From: an uncultured Bacteroidales bacterium
Lineage (GTDB): Bacteria; Bacteroidota; Bacteroidia; Bacteroidales; F082
Reading direction: 5' to 3'
Assembly (NCBI GenBank): GCA_900318085.1
Contig: ONJF01000003.1
Span: 52,448-116,447, forward strand
Length of the DNA: 64,000 bases
How positions within the stretch are numbered: the first letter of the stretch is position 1; each line of letters opens with the position of its first letter. Position numbers and translations under genes: made by a program. The notes under the pieces are model-generated. The model was not told where the DNA came from. It saw only the letters and a program-made list of their open reading frames with translations, and searched no databases. Of the stretch, positions 41,096-51,300 are shown piece by piece.

Positions 41096-41500
41096 TTCTA
41101 AATTCAGGGTGGTGGCGGGGACGATGGTGGTGAAGAGCGGAGCTTTGCGGAGCGATACCTTTCCAAACTCTCTACTTAGGGTGGCGGTTGGGGACGATGG
41201 TGGTACCGAGCGAAGCGTTAGCGGAGCGATACCTTTCCGAATACTCTATTTAGGGTGGTAGGTGGGGTAAGTGGTGGCACTTAGGAGCGAAGCGACTGCC
41301 CTTCTTTCCAAATTGTCAAAATAGGGTGGTTGGAGGGGTACGAGGTGGTACAGGAGCGAAGTTTACGAAGCGACTGTGCTTTCCAAATGTTCTATTTAGG
41401 GTGGTTGGTGGGGTTTGATGGTGGTTGCCCGAGCGGAGCTTTAGCGGAGCGACCTGTTCCAAATTCTGGGGTGGTGGTCGGGGGTGACGGTGGCACGGAT
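41096..41500 (+). repeat. G-rich tandem array, six units of about 65-76 bp
   Basis: Each unit runs TTTCCAAAttctctatttaGGGTGGT, then a G/T-rich tract such as GGTTGGTGGGG, then GATGGTGG, then a GAGCGAAGC ... GCGGAGCGA pair. Unit starts are near 41096, 41161, 41235, 41306, 41381 and 41457. The plus strand has clustered G runs able to form quadruplexes. No reading frame spans it convincingly. The adjoining 40831-41095 has no gene either. Confidence 0.75.
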
Positions 41501-42240
41501 GTGCGTTGGCTCAGCAGGTAAGGGGGAAAAGCGCCTGCGGCCTATAGGGGCACGGGATGACAGAACCGAGAAAGAGAAAACAGCGCAACGAGAGAAGACA
41601 AAACGGGAACCCCTATCCCTCGCGCCCCGTCCGCGCCAGCGCGGCCGACCCGCCCGACAGGAGTCCGCGCACGGTTTCAATCCGAAGCGGCGGCGGGCGT
41701 GCCTTTTGCGGCGGCGCACCCGAAGAGGCAGGCACCAGTATAGCCATTGCGGGATGGGGTGGCAACGATGAGGGGGCGAAACAAGATGCGCTTTAGCGCT
41801 CCACAAAGGAAACCGCCGGGCGGACGCGCAAGCAGGGGCGCAAAACAAAAGGGGCGCGGCGACCCCCGCTAAATAGTTGCGAGGTACGAGAACCGCTTGG
41901 GGGTTCGGGGGACGACAAGAAAGCCCCGAGCGAGCAAGGAGCCACGAAAGCGGTTGGCCTTGGAGACGCAAACGCTCGCTGGAGCCGCGCCAGTGGAGCA
42001 TAGCGGAACGCTTGTCGCGGGACAGGCGAAGGAAGCGGCGGTGTTGCGCAAGGGCGGCAACAGAAAAAAGCGCACGTCAGCTCAGCATTTTTTTCTATTG
42101 CCGCTCGTTATACCCTTGCGCACACCAAGGCAACCGCAAGAAGCGGCGACGAAGGGAACACCGATTTCCCCCTCCTGCTGAATTAGGTAGGTTGTGCGTT
42201 GGGATGATGTGTCGTTTTTACGTTTGTTTCGTTCTATCGT
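41501..42240. other. GC-rich non-coding tract
   Basis: About 740 bp far richer in G and C than the rest of the element, with frames open on both strands but no recognisable protein. It reminds me of the conserved GC-rich non-coding stretches near mobilisation regions of Bacteroides conjugative elements. That resemblance is from memory and untested. An origin of transfer here is possible, not shown. Confidence 0.4.
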
Positions 42241-42258
42241 CCTTACGTGCTTACGACA

Positions 42259-43224
42259 CTATTTCAACCACTTCTTGTATTTGATCCAGACACGGAGCCA
42301 GATGCGGGCGATGGAGTCGATGGCATCACCGAAAATCATCTTGCTGTATTTGTCGAAGTTCTGACCCCATTCGGTCTGCTCCAAGAACTCTTGCATGGGC
42401 TGGGTGTTCTGGAAGGTCTCGGGAATGAGATAGTACGAGAACAGATAGGAGTACTGCGAAACGGCACTCATGTAGTCCCATGTGTTGTCATTGTCGCCTC
42501 CCCAACCGTGGATATACTTCCTTGTGGCCACATCGTTCTCAACGTCCAAGACAAAGGGTGTTGGATTGAGTGGTAGCGGATAGCCATCGGGGTCATAGAA
42601 GAAACGGTTGTTGTCCTTGTCAATCTTGTAGGACTTGTTGACCTGGTCTTCCCATTTCTTCTCGATGGCTCCGTGGATGCCCTTCTCGTCGGAGAATGGG
42701 CGACTGTCGCAATGCAGCGGCATGTGACAGTCGGCGACATAGTGGCTGAGAATGAAGAATCGCATAGCGATGTGGTTCCCTGTCGTGGCAATGGGACAGC
42801 CCCTATCCTCGCGGTGCAGCATCTTGAAGTTGTCAACGATGCTGTGGGAAATGGACTCGCAACGGTCGGCGCAGTTGCCAGCAACGCATTTGTAGGGCTT
42901 GTTGTACAATGGCGAGGACTTCCGCATCAGTTCATAGATGCTATGAGTGGTGGGTAGTTTGTCGAAGGTGGTATAAGGACCGTCCTCAGTGGGTTGGTAT
43001 TTGACGATGTGGCTGGTGGACATGTCCTTGAATACCTCATCGGGATACCAAGCTCCTTGGATGACGAAATCGCGGTAGTTCTTGAACCATCTGACAAGGG
43101 CTTTGGCTTCCTTGCGGACTTCTTCGCTGACACCTTTGACAACGGTTTCGTTGTCGGTGGTGGCGATGACTTCCAATCGTTTTATGGCCATAAAGGCTAT
43201 CCATGCGTGGGAGTATTTTTTCAT
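42259..43224 (-). CDS. S1/P1 nuclease / zinc-dependent phospholipase C-like protein
   Basis: About 321 residues. The core FFILSHYVADCHMPLHCD matches the His-x3-Asp-x-His-x-Pro-x-His pattern of the trinuclear-zinc S1/P1 nuclease and phospholipase C fold. Supporting segments are YSHAWIAFMAIKRL at the N-terminus, ESISHSIVDNF and GIHGAIEKKWE. Family members hydrolyse nucleic acids or phospholipids and are usually secreted, but there is no signal peptide here. The ATG at 43224 lies 22 bp after a TATCTTTG box; the longer frame reads through that promoter and a palindromic repeat. As cargo next to defence genes it could be a cytosolic effector, which is speculative. Confidence 0.72.
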   Translation of the reverse strand: MKKYSHAWIAFMAIKRLEVIATTDNETVVKGVSEEVRKEAKALVRWFKNYRDFVIQGAWYPDEVFKDMSTSHIVKYQPTEDGPYTTFDKLPTTHSIYELMRKSSPLYNKPYKCVAGNCADRCESISHSIVDNFKMLHREDRGCPIATTGNHIAMRFFILSHYVADCHMPLHCDSRPFSDEKGIHGAIEKKWEDQVNKSYKIDKDNNRFFYDPDGYPLPLNPTPFVLDVENDVATRKYIHGWGGDNDNTWDYMSAVSQYSYLFSYYLIPETFQNTQPMQEFLEQTEWGQNFDKYSKMIFGDAIDSIARIWLRVWIKYKKWLK

Positions 43225-43245
43225 AGTGTTGGTGTTTTGAGGCTT

Positions 43246-43253
43246 CAAAGATA
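43246..43253 (-). promoter_or_regulatory. -7 box TATCTTTG
   Basis: Minus-strand TAnnTTTG match 22 bp upstream of the S1/P1-like gene, which decides its start. Confidence 0.55.
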
Positions 43254-43265
43254 GTGAAAAATGTT

Positions 43266-43341
43266 GAGATTGCGGGTCAAGCCCGCAATGAGGTCGGGTC
43301 ATGGTTCGACAGGCTCACCAACCGTCCGCAATGAGGGTTGG
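43266..43341. repeat. Palindromic repeat copy inside the element
   Basis: ATTGCGGGtcaagCCCGCAAT followed by a degenerate second part (GTCCGCAATGAGGGTTGGAC). It is the same dispersed family as the chromosomal copies at 14200, 15339 and 19145. Confidence 0.7.
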
Positions 43342-44415
43342 ACTATGAGAGCTTTCAAGTCAGTAGATGCTTTAAGATAGCAGTTGAGGCAGCCGCTGGC
43401 GGGGTTTTTGCTCATCATTAAGCCCAAGCTGTGGGTAAGGCGCGACGGCCTTTCATAAAACTTTCTTGCAGGGCGAGCCGCCTACATGCCTGATGAGGCC
43501 GCACTGGGCATGTGTCGTTTTTCTTTTTGTTAGTTTTTCGTGCTAACGTGCTTTCGTTATTCGTATTTACGAAGTTGACGAAGCAGTTGGGGCTGAAAAA
43601 CGACTCTTGCACAGGGCGATTTAAAAGTGGTGGCAGGCCGTCGCGCGGCAGCTGGGCGGTGTTGCTGACGAACAGAGTGGCACCCGCAGGAACGAGGACG
43701 GCCACTCTGTTCGGCGGCATTACCGCACAGCATTGGGGAGGCAAGGTTAAAGCCCAAGCAATGCAAAAACCGTGACAGCGGCGGCTTGGTCGGTAAGGGC
43801 TTAAAAGAGGGCTTATAGGACTGATGGGGCTTATAGAGAAGAGGTGCCCTCATACGGGGTGCGGCTGCTGGTATTGGCCGCGTAGGTGAGCGGAACAGGC
43901 GTTTTGTGGGTGAGAGACGGAGCGACCGACTACGGTACAACAAGCTTCTTTTTAAGTGAAGCTTTCCAGCGATGGTGTGGCTGGTGCGGCTGGGCGACCT
44001 GACGACGGACTGTAGCGGAGCGAGCAGACAACGGCGGAGGTACGGAGCCATTGTCTGCCCGTCGGAGCGGAAGGTAGTTGTCAGGGCGCGAAGGGTTGGA
44101 CATTCTCGATAAAGCTGAGGGAGCCTCGTTTGCTGAGGTGAAAACGCCTGGGTAGCGACCGAAGCGGCGAATGGCAGCAGCTTTGGCTTGTGCGGCTGAT
44201 TGGGATGAACACGATGTGGAGCCACCAAAGCGATGCGAGCAGGCGCAGGGGACGGCAGTGCGGAGAGGCGTTAATGGAGCGGAGACCACAGAGAGGCACG
44301 AACCGTGGGCGTAGCGGAATGGTAGCCCGGAGCACTGACGGCCACAAGACAAACGCTTCGCTGGGGGCGGAACACCTTGAAGGGGCTGGGATGGTGAAGC
44401 TATTATAAATGTTCC
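43342..44415. other. Gene-free tract with GC-rich, low-coding character
   Basis: About 1.07 kb between the S1/P1-like gene and zorC. Frames are open in both directions but give Arg/Ser/Pro-rich products with no recognisable domain. A short inverted repeat (AAGCTTC ... GAAGCTT) occurs near 43950. I see no tRNA, CRISPR or transposase remnant. Confidence 0.5.
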
Positions 44416-45774
44416 TTATTCGTCTGTTAGTTTAACTTGTCTATTGAGCCAATAGTTCATTCGTTGTTGCCAAAATCCTTGATGATTCATCTTTCCTTCT
44501 TTTGAAAAAGCTTTATAATAATCATCGTCGTATAGTTTTGGCATTCCTGGAAGTTTTAGGTCGTCTATTTTTCCGAGACTTCCAACATATTTGAATGCCT
44601 CTTGATATTTTTTACTTCCAACTATGTATGCGTATAAAGCTCCAACTTCTGTGAATTCTATTATAACATACTCACCTATATACATCGCAAGAGCACAATT
44701 GTCAACAGAAGAATCAACTGTACGAAAATGCCTATTTACTGTTTGAGTTGGTAGAAATTTTAAGACTTGATGCTTAGAAAAGACAGACCCGAACACCGTA
44801 AAATTTCGTATTTTATGGGAATGTTTTTCCCAGTATTTTTTCCGATCATTATCCTTGCATAGCACTTCGAAAAACAGGCGAATGATTTCCTGCATAATCC
44901 AACCAAGTAAGACTTTTCTCGCGTTTCGTAAGTTTTTCTTCTGTTCTTCATTTGCTCCATCGAATGGTGCCCATTGCGATTCATCGAAGGGGTCGCCTAT
45001 TCTTTTCATTGAAACATCTAACAATTGTTTGTCGAAATCCTCGGCTTCAAGAATAAGTTGAGGCAATAGGATTTTGTCAGTTCTCAACTGATTGTGGAGA
45101 TTCAGTGCGGAAAGCAATTCGTCGTACTTGCCTTGCGGATGGTCGTTAAAGTATGTCAGAATAGTATCGCTGAAATAAGGATAATTGATGCGTGTGGTTG
45201 GCATTAGGACTGTAGGCGGTGCCCATTGCCAGGACTGATTGTTTTTGCGGAGATAGGCACCCAGTTTAGCGGGGCCATCGTCATCAATGAACGAAGCGAT
45301 GACGGCAAATCCTTTTGCGTCTTTGTGGGAATGACTGACGATGAGTTGTCTAATCGCTGCGTGGACACCTGATGAAAATTCATACCAATGATGAAGCAAG
45401 CTGTGAAGAAATCCTTTCAAGCAGGAAGGCGTCCAGTTGCCTTCTTTCTCTTCAACCTTTAACAAGAAATAGAGGAAATCTATATCTATCTTTTCTGTCA
45501 ATCCATATCCAAGGCTACGGGCTTCAAGCAATGTCAAATCTACGGTTTCGGGGTCTTTACCCTCCTTCCATAATTTATGAAGATGGTTGAGAAGTATTTT
45601 GATTTCTTCATCACTAAGGGCATCCCTTACCTCCAACATTTTATCGCCAATACCTTGAAGAATCTCCAAATTCTTGTTGAAACGTTCTTCATTGAACCCA
45701 GCATTGACAAAGCCAAACACACGGTCTTCGTTGTACCCAAAGTCTAATAGTTTCTTGATTTCGGAACGGTTCAT
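44416..45774 (-). CDS. zorC: ZorC-like protein (EH signature domain)
   Basis: A 452-residue protein. The C-terminal part shows the EH signature: Glu in MYIGEYVIIEFTEVGALYAYI and His in MNHQGFWQQRMNYWL. This signature characterises ZorC of Zorya type I anti-phage systems, where ZorC acts with ZorD once the ZorAB membrane motor signals infection. The N-terminal two thirds are helical and lack known motifs. It is the last gene of the operon; its ATG overlaps the zorB stop by 1 bp (TAATG). No helicase-nuclease ZorD follows it. The assignment rests on the signature plus the ZorA and ZorB neighbours. Confidence 0.85.
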   Translation of the reverse strand: MNRSEIKKLLDFGYNEDRVFGFVNAGFNEERFNKNLEILQGIGDKMLEVRDALSDEEIKILLNHLHKLWKEGKDPETVDLTLLEARSLGYGLTEKIDIDFLYFLLKVEEKEGNWTPSCLKGFLHSLLHHWYEFSSGVHAAIRQLIVSHSHKDAKGFAVIASFIDDDGPAKLGAYLRKNNQSWQWAPPTVLMPTTRINYPYFSDTILTYFNDHPQGKYDELLSALNLHNQLRTDKILLPQLILEAEDFDKQLLDVSMKRIGDPFDESQWAPFDGANEEQKKNLRNARKVLLGWIMQEIIRLFFEVLCKDNDRKKYWEKHSHKIRNFTVFGSVFSKHQVLKFLPTQTVNRHFRTVDSSVDNCALAMYIGEYVIIEFTEVGALYAYIVGSKKYQEAFKYVGSLGKIDDLKLPGMPKLYDDDYYKAFSKEGKMNHQGFWQQRMNYWLNRQVKLTDE

Positions 45775-46490
45775 TATTTCAAGCGGATTTTGGCGATTTC
45801 TTCAAGCTGCTGTTCAGCGTTAGTTCTGATTTTGAACTCGACGCGACGAGACAGGTCTTTGTTTTCTGAACCATCTGCATTGAGAATGGGATGGCTATAA
45901 GAAAGACCGTTGGCGGTAATCTTATACAACGCCCAGTTCATAATATCATCACTATTTTCCATCGTATCGGAGACTTTAAGGCAATAGTTCAACACCTCTC
46001 TGGCTCGGCTTTGGGAAAGGTTGATGTTGTACATATAACCTCCATCAGAATCGGTGTGCCCTTCGATGCGAATTTCCTCAATGGCATCACGATAACGAGG
46101 GTCGGAAATGATGGTCATAAATCGAGGGAAGAAGTCATTCAAGATTGCCTTGTAATTGTCGCTGGGTGTTGAACTGCCTTTGGAAAAATAAGAGACTTTG
46201 GCATCAAGCGACTCATTTGTCAAAAAGCGGACTGCCAAATCGGTGGAATCTACTACGGCATTCCAACTGGCAAGGTCGTCGTGGAATTCTTTTGCAATAT
46301 CCAAGAACAACTCTGCTTTAATGTTGTTATACTGATTTGCTATTTCCGCATCAGCCTCGGCTTTTTGTTGGATGTCCAGCATTGTTGAGGCCAATAGGAG
46401 CACGAAGATGAAAAGCACTCCTGCCATCAGGTCGCCAATCGAGAGGGAGAAAGGATTCTCGGAGCTTTCTATGTCTTTGGAGCGTTTCAT
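45774..46490 (-). CDS. zorB: ZorB-like OmpA/MotB-family stator protein
   Basis: A 238-residue protein. One membrane helix (about 18-38) begins with SIGDLMAGVLFIFVLLL; Asp20 is placed like the ion-binding Asp of MotB. A short periplasmic linker leads to an OmpA-like peptidoglycan-binding domain with EIRIEGHTDSDGGYMYNINL, SQSRAREVLNYC and LSRRVEFKIR. In Zorya, ZorB and ZorA form a proton- or sodium-driven motor in the inner membrane. The gene begins 3 bp after zorA and overlaps zorC by 1 bp. Confidence 0.9.
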   Translation of the reverse strand: MKRSKDIESSENPFSLSIGDLMAGVLFIFVLLLASTMLDIQQKAEADAEIANQYNNIKAELFLDIAKEFHDDLASWNAVVDSTDLAVRFLTNESLDAKVSYFSKGSSTPSDNYKAILNDFFPRFMTIISDPRYRDAIEEIRIEGHTDSDGGYMYNINLSQSRAREVLNYCLKVSDTMENSDDIMNWALYKITANGLSYSHPILNADGSENKDLSRRVEFKIRTNAEQQLEEIAKIRLK

Positions 46491-46493
46491 CTT

Positions 46494-48341
46494 TTATTGG
46501 TTAGTTTTTTGTTGGGGCAACTTTTCTACGCGGTCAAGCAAAGCCTTGGCACTACGCTCTGTTTTCTCAAGAGCATTAAGAATGCCACTGACCGCTTCGT
46601 GAAGCGGTGAAGTGGCGTTGGATATTTCTTGAGATGCTTTAGCGACAGCGGTTGTAAATGTGTCAAGCAAACCCTGCATATTCTTTGATGAAGTTGATGC
46701 ATATCTGTTAAGTCCTTTTTCTATCTCATCGAAGATGCCTTTCAAACCATTTTCGATACCGCTGATACGGTCGGAATACCCTTTGACCAGGGTCGCAACA
46801 ACTTGATTGAGGTTATTGATTCGCTCAAAGTCAGCGAGCATATTCTCGGTACTCTCGACAATTCCGTTGGAAGCGTTCTCGATGGAAGTTGCCACATCGG
46901 ATATTTTATTTGTAAGGGCATTGATGTTGGACTTTGCGTCGGCTAAATCCTGATTTGCAGAGGTGATTTTCTCTATGGCCGCTGAATAAATTGCCTCTAT
47001 GCTACCCAGTTTTGCAATCTGCTGGGAGAACTCTTCCGTAACTGTCTTTTGAGCTTCAACGGAATGAGCAATTTCTTCGGGAATGCCCTTCAGGGTACCT
47101 GAAGTGTTTTCCATCTGATGCTGGATTTCGGAAAGTTGTTCTTTGACTGCACTTGTCAACTCCTCGGTGTATTTTTCAAATCGGCTTTGTGTTTCCTTAG
47201 TGAATTCCTTTTGGGCACTGATGGTCGTCTCACCAGACTTAATGAGGTTTTCTGTAGCAGTATTGACGGCATCAGTCAAACCCACAGTGTACTTCTCGAA
47301 ATGAGTTTGGGCTTCTTTGGTAAATTCCTTTTGTGCCTCAATAGACATTTCACCAGACTTGATGAGATTTTCTGTTGCCGTATTGATGGCAGCAGGAACA
47401 CCTTTCATTTCGTTTGTAGCCAAAATGAACTGCTCCAAGAGTTCATTCATCTTGCCATTGACCTTTTCTGTAAGGCGGTCAGCGAAGTTGTCGCTCAGTT
47501 TCTTAAACTCGCTCAGCAAACTATCGGCAACAGTCTTAGCGGGATTTTCCAACTTGTGGGAAATCTCCGTCATAATGGGCGTTACTTTCTCATCAAAGAC
47601 CTTATCAAGGTCATCACCGAAGGTGAGTTCCAAGCCGTCAATTTGATGTGAAATATCCTTCATTATAGGTGCTACTTTTTCGCCAAAGACTTTGTCAAGG
47701 TCGTTGCCGATGGAGAGTTGCAGTCTGTCAATCTTGTTGGAAATCTTTTCCAAGCCAGCATCCAACAAGGCTCCTGATGGACGGTGGTATTGTTTGTTGA
47801 TACGAGCACATAGCGCATCAACCGAATTACTTAGACGGTTGTATCTTGAACGTTCAAACCACAAGAACAGCACAGAGAAAAACATACCTGCAACTGATGT
47901 GTAAAATGCTGTCCCCATTCCTGAAAGTAATGTTTCTATACTAGCACGGATACTTTCTGATGATGAGGAATCAAAATGCCAAACAGAATATGCCAGACCA
48001 ACGAAAGTGCCCAAGATGCCCAAACTGGTAAGGATGCTGGGCACGGCTTGCATAAGGCGTAGATTCAATTTGTAGCCAGCAGCAACCGCCTGGGTGCTAA
48101 TAGTATCTTCAATGTAATCGGAGGTCTGATCCAATTCGCTATCACCCAACATTCTGCCGATTTTCGTCTTGTTCAGCTCATCTTTAGAAGCGGGGAACGA
48201 CAAAGAATCGCAATCTTTGGTAATTCTCATAGTTTTTGCCAAAGAGCGGATGAGGGCATAGAAAAAAATGCATAGGATAAACAGTATCACTACTATAGTG
48301 ATAGTGTCAAGTGTTCCGTGAAATAAAGAAGGTATGTTCAT
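46494..48341 (-). CDS. zorA: ZorA-like MotA/ExbB-family motor protein with long tail
   Basis: About 615 residues. Three membrane helices (about 13-32, 100-120, 141-162) carry the MotA/TolQ/ExbB pattern, including SLGILGTFVGLAYSVW and LLSGMGTAFYTSVAGMFFSV. The rest is a long cytoplasmic coiled-coil tail, a feature of ZorA. The tail contains two tandem duplications: a 30-residue unit (about 205-234 and 235-264) and a 40-residue unit (about 320-359 and 360-399). I chose the ATG at 48341, 10 bp after the ISP enzyme stop; a TTG at 48359 would overlap that gene. Confidence 0.9.
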   Translation of the reverse strand: MNIPSLFHGTLDTITIVVILFILCIFFYALIRSLAKTMRITKDCDSLSFPASKDELNKTKIGRMLGDSELDQTSDYIEDTISTQAVAAGYKLNLRLMQAVPSILTSLGILGTFVGLAYSVWHFDSSSSESIRASIETLLSGMGTAFYTSVAGMFFSVLFLWFERSRYNRLSNSVDALCARINKQYHRPSGALLDAGLEKISNKIDRLQLSIGNDLDKVFGEKVAPIMKDISHQIDGLELTFGDDLDKVFDEKVTPIMTEISHKLENPAKTVADSLLSEFKKLSDNFADRLTEKVNGKMNELLEQFILATNEMKGVPAAINTATENLIKSGEMSIEAQKEFTKEAQTHFEKYTVGLTDAVNTATENLIKSGETTISAQKEFTKETQSRFEKYTEELTSAVKEQLSEIQHQMENTSGTLKGIPEEIAHSVEAQKTVTEEFSQQIAKLGSIEAIYSAAIEKITSANQDLADAKSNINALTNKISDVATSIENASNGIVESTENMLADFERINNLNQVVATLVKGYSDRISGIENGLKGIFDEIEKGLNRYASTSSKNMQGLLDTFTTAVAKASQEISNATSPLHEAVSGILNALEKTERSAKALLDRVEKLPQQKTNQ

Positions 48342-48351
48342 AAGTGTTGTT

Positions 48352-51300
48352 TTATTCAAATGTTACTTTTGGCAAATTGTCAACAATGTCCAGCGTTTTG
48401 ATGCTGAGGGTGATAATGCTTTGTAGCAAATCAAGCGGATAGCGAGGGTTGCCGTGCTCGATGCCCCACTGGTTGGCATCATTGCGGATGCCACTTTTGG
48501 TATCTACTTTGTCGCAGTAGCGTTCCATTATCCATTCAATGGCACTCTTGCCGTTGACCACGTAGTCGTAGGCGCGCAAAGGAATGTTTCGCAGGGTGAT
48601 GAAGGGATTGTATTCAATGACACTCTTGTCCTTGTCTTTGCCAAGTTTCCCAAATTTCATCTGAGTGACGCGGTACAGTTGTTCCTGACTTTCGGCTTCC
48701 ATCCCTGGCAACAAGTTATGCATGTCTATCACCACTTCTTTTGATGCCTCTACTTGCTCGTAGTTGAGATGCAAGTCTGCCAACTCACGCCCTGCATGGC
48801 TGAATGCCCAGAAGTCTTCTGCTTTATCCACCAATGGCAAACGTGGCAGCATCTTCTTCAGGTCGTTGGCAAAGGTCTCGCGATAGGTGGGACTATGCAG
48901 GAAGCCATAGACATAATAGAAGATGTCTTCTTTTTGCACTTTGCCGCCATACTGCTCTCTTGCCCTTTTGAGGATGAAATCGGTGACGGCATCGTGGCGG
49001 ATATACTTTTCTTGACCGTCATCGAAAAGCGAAGCCTGAGTGGCAGTGCGCTTTTCATACCAGTATAGGGGGAAACATTGTGTGTCACCAGCAAAGTGAT
49101 TATCTGTATATTGATTCGAAATAAGGCACGTTAGTTCCTTCGACGTACCTATACATGAAATACAGATTATTATGTTATCGTAGTTTTCAGATGGGAAAAA
49201 CTGTACCCATTGGCCAGGACGTTCTATGATGTCGCGGTCATAGGCAAGCGGTTGTTTTGTAAATGGGCGATAAAAGGCAGTAATAATGCATGAAGAACCC
49301 ACACGGATTGGTTTGTTACTTTCAGCACTCTTTTTTAGGTTAACGCTCCAACTTATTATTGTCTCGTCTTTGGTCAGCTCGGTTATTTCACCAGCATGAA
49401 GCAATTCTCGTTGCTGATTGTACGTTGTCAGCATTCGATTCACGTTATCAATAAGTGATGTTCGACTGAAATTGAATACCCAAGCATCGCGGCTTGTTGC
49501 CACTCCAACAGCATTAGTTACAAAGAACGAATGTGCCTTGTCATTATATCGTTTTTCTGGTTCTATGGGTATATAGGACGAGAAATTATCATTGCGCAAG
49601 TTTATCCAATCTCCATGTTCATTTGGATGGAGAGCGTCCATAGGAAGCGTGGCAATACTGTGTGATTTACGGATTATTTCGAGTTTTTGCTCTCGGCTAA
49701 GGTAATCGCCGATGTCGTGATAATGAATGATTGCTTTACCTACATGTGGCCGCTTTACTAATAGGGTGATGCTGACAGGAGTGCGACTGCCACTGCCAAA
49801 TATTTTACCTCCTTCTTTGCGGGAAAGTTCACCACTTGTACGCTGATTTCCACGAAGATTGAAAACATAAATCTCAGCAAACTCTTGCTCAATGCTTTTT
49901 CGGAATCCATCAAAAGCATTGTTATCAAGCCAAGCACCATTACTGACAAATGCCACAACTCCTTCTTCCTCTAAACGATCAGTAGCATATCGAAAAGCTT
50001 TGATATAAGAGTCATATACTGAGTTTTTTAGTGTAGCAGTACTTCCTTGAACATAAGATTTTTCCAATTGTTTTTCCAACAACGGATAGTGTTGATTCTG
50101 TGCGTTGTCGTTGGCACTTTTTTGACCAGCGGAATATGGAGGGTTACCGATAATAACTGTAATGGGTGTGTCTAATTGCTTCTGCACACGCTTACTATTC
50201 TCCACAAATGGGGTTTCATAAACATCCGCATCAATCTGCTTGCCATATCGCTTGTTGTATTCACGGGCGTACATTTGTTCGCCCAACTGGAAAGTATCGG
50301 TAAGGCAGATGCCCGGGAAAGCTGTGTAACTTTCGGTCTGATGCAACAAGTCGTGATATACGTTCTCAATGTTGACACTGGCGATATAGTAGGCCAGTAA
50401 CACGATTTCGTTGGCAAAAATCTCGTTCTTGTATTTGTACTCAATATCCTTGATGATACCACTCTGCAACAAGCGAGTGATAAAAGTACCTGTGCCAGTG
50501 AACGGGTCTATGATTTTCACATTACGGTCATTCAACGAGCGACCAAAATGTTCTTTGAGTACATGCTCCACACTGTGGATGATGAAATCCACCACTTCAA
50601 CAGGGGTATAGACGATGCCTAATTGCTCTTTCACTTTCGGGAAGGCAGTGGTGAAGAACTTATCGTATAGTTCTACCACAACCTTTTGTTTGGCTTCGGC
50701 ATTATCCAGTTTCTCGGCACGTTGACGGACACTGTCGTAGAACTTTTCCAAGCTTTTTCGGTCGGCTTCGTCAATCTTATCGTTCAACAAGGCCACAATC
50801 TTGCTCATCGCCTTACTGACAGGATTGTTGGCGGTGAATGCATAGCTGTCAAACAGCGCTTCAAAGACAGGCTGGGTGATGATATGTTGCGCCAGCATCT
50901 CCACCGCCTGCGGTTCGCTGACTGAGGGATTGATGTCTTTGTGTAGACCTTTCAAGAAACGGTCAAACTCACGCCGTGCCTTGGGGTCTTCGGCAATCAA
51001 GCGATTGATTTGGGCAATGTGTTTCTCGGCAATCTTGGCGACATCGCTTGCCCACTGTTCCCAATAGCGTTTGCTGCCTACCTTTTGCACCATACGGGCG
51101 AAAATGACATTTTGCAGTTGCTCAAAACGAAGTTCCAATTGGGTTTGATATTCGGCTTGCGATTCGGCTGCCATCCAACTGTTATTCCCACTTTCCTCTT
51201 CGTTGCCACTGCCGTAGCTTATCAGTTGGCTTCCTGGTCGGATAAGCTGTACCGAATCAGGACGTTTCTTGTTGAGTTCAATTTTGTTGACCATAGCATT

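Noticed and set aside
41096-41500. CRISPR array
   Set aside because: Units are degenerate, have no constant repeat with unique spacers, and no cas gene is present.
41441-42001. Minus-strand frame of 186 codons in the GC-rich tract
   Set aside because: Arg/Pro/Ser-rich product, frames open on both strands because of base composition, no domain seen.
43557-44228. Minus-strand frame of 223 codons before zorC
   Set aside because: Ser/Arg/Pro-rich low-complexity product, no promoter or domain; treated as non-coding.
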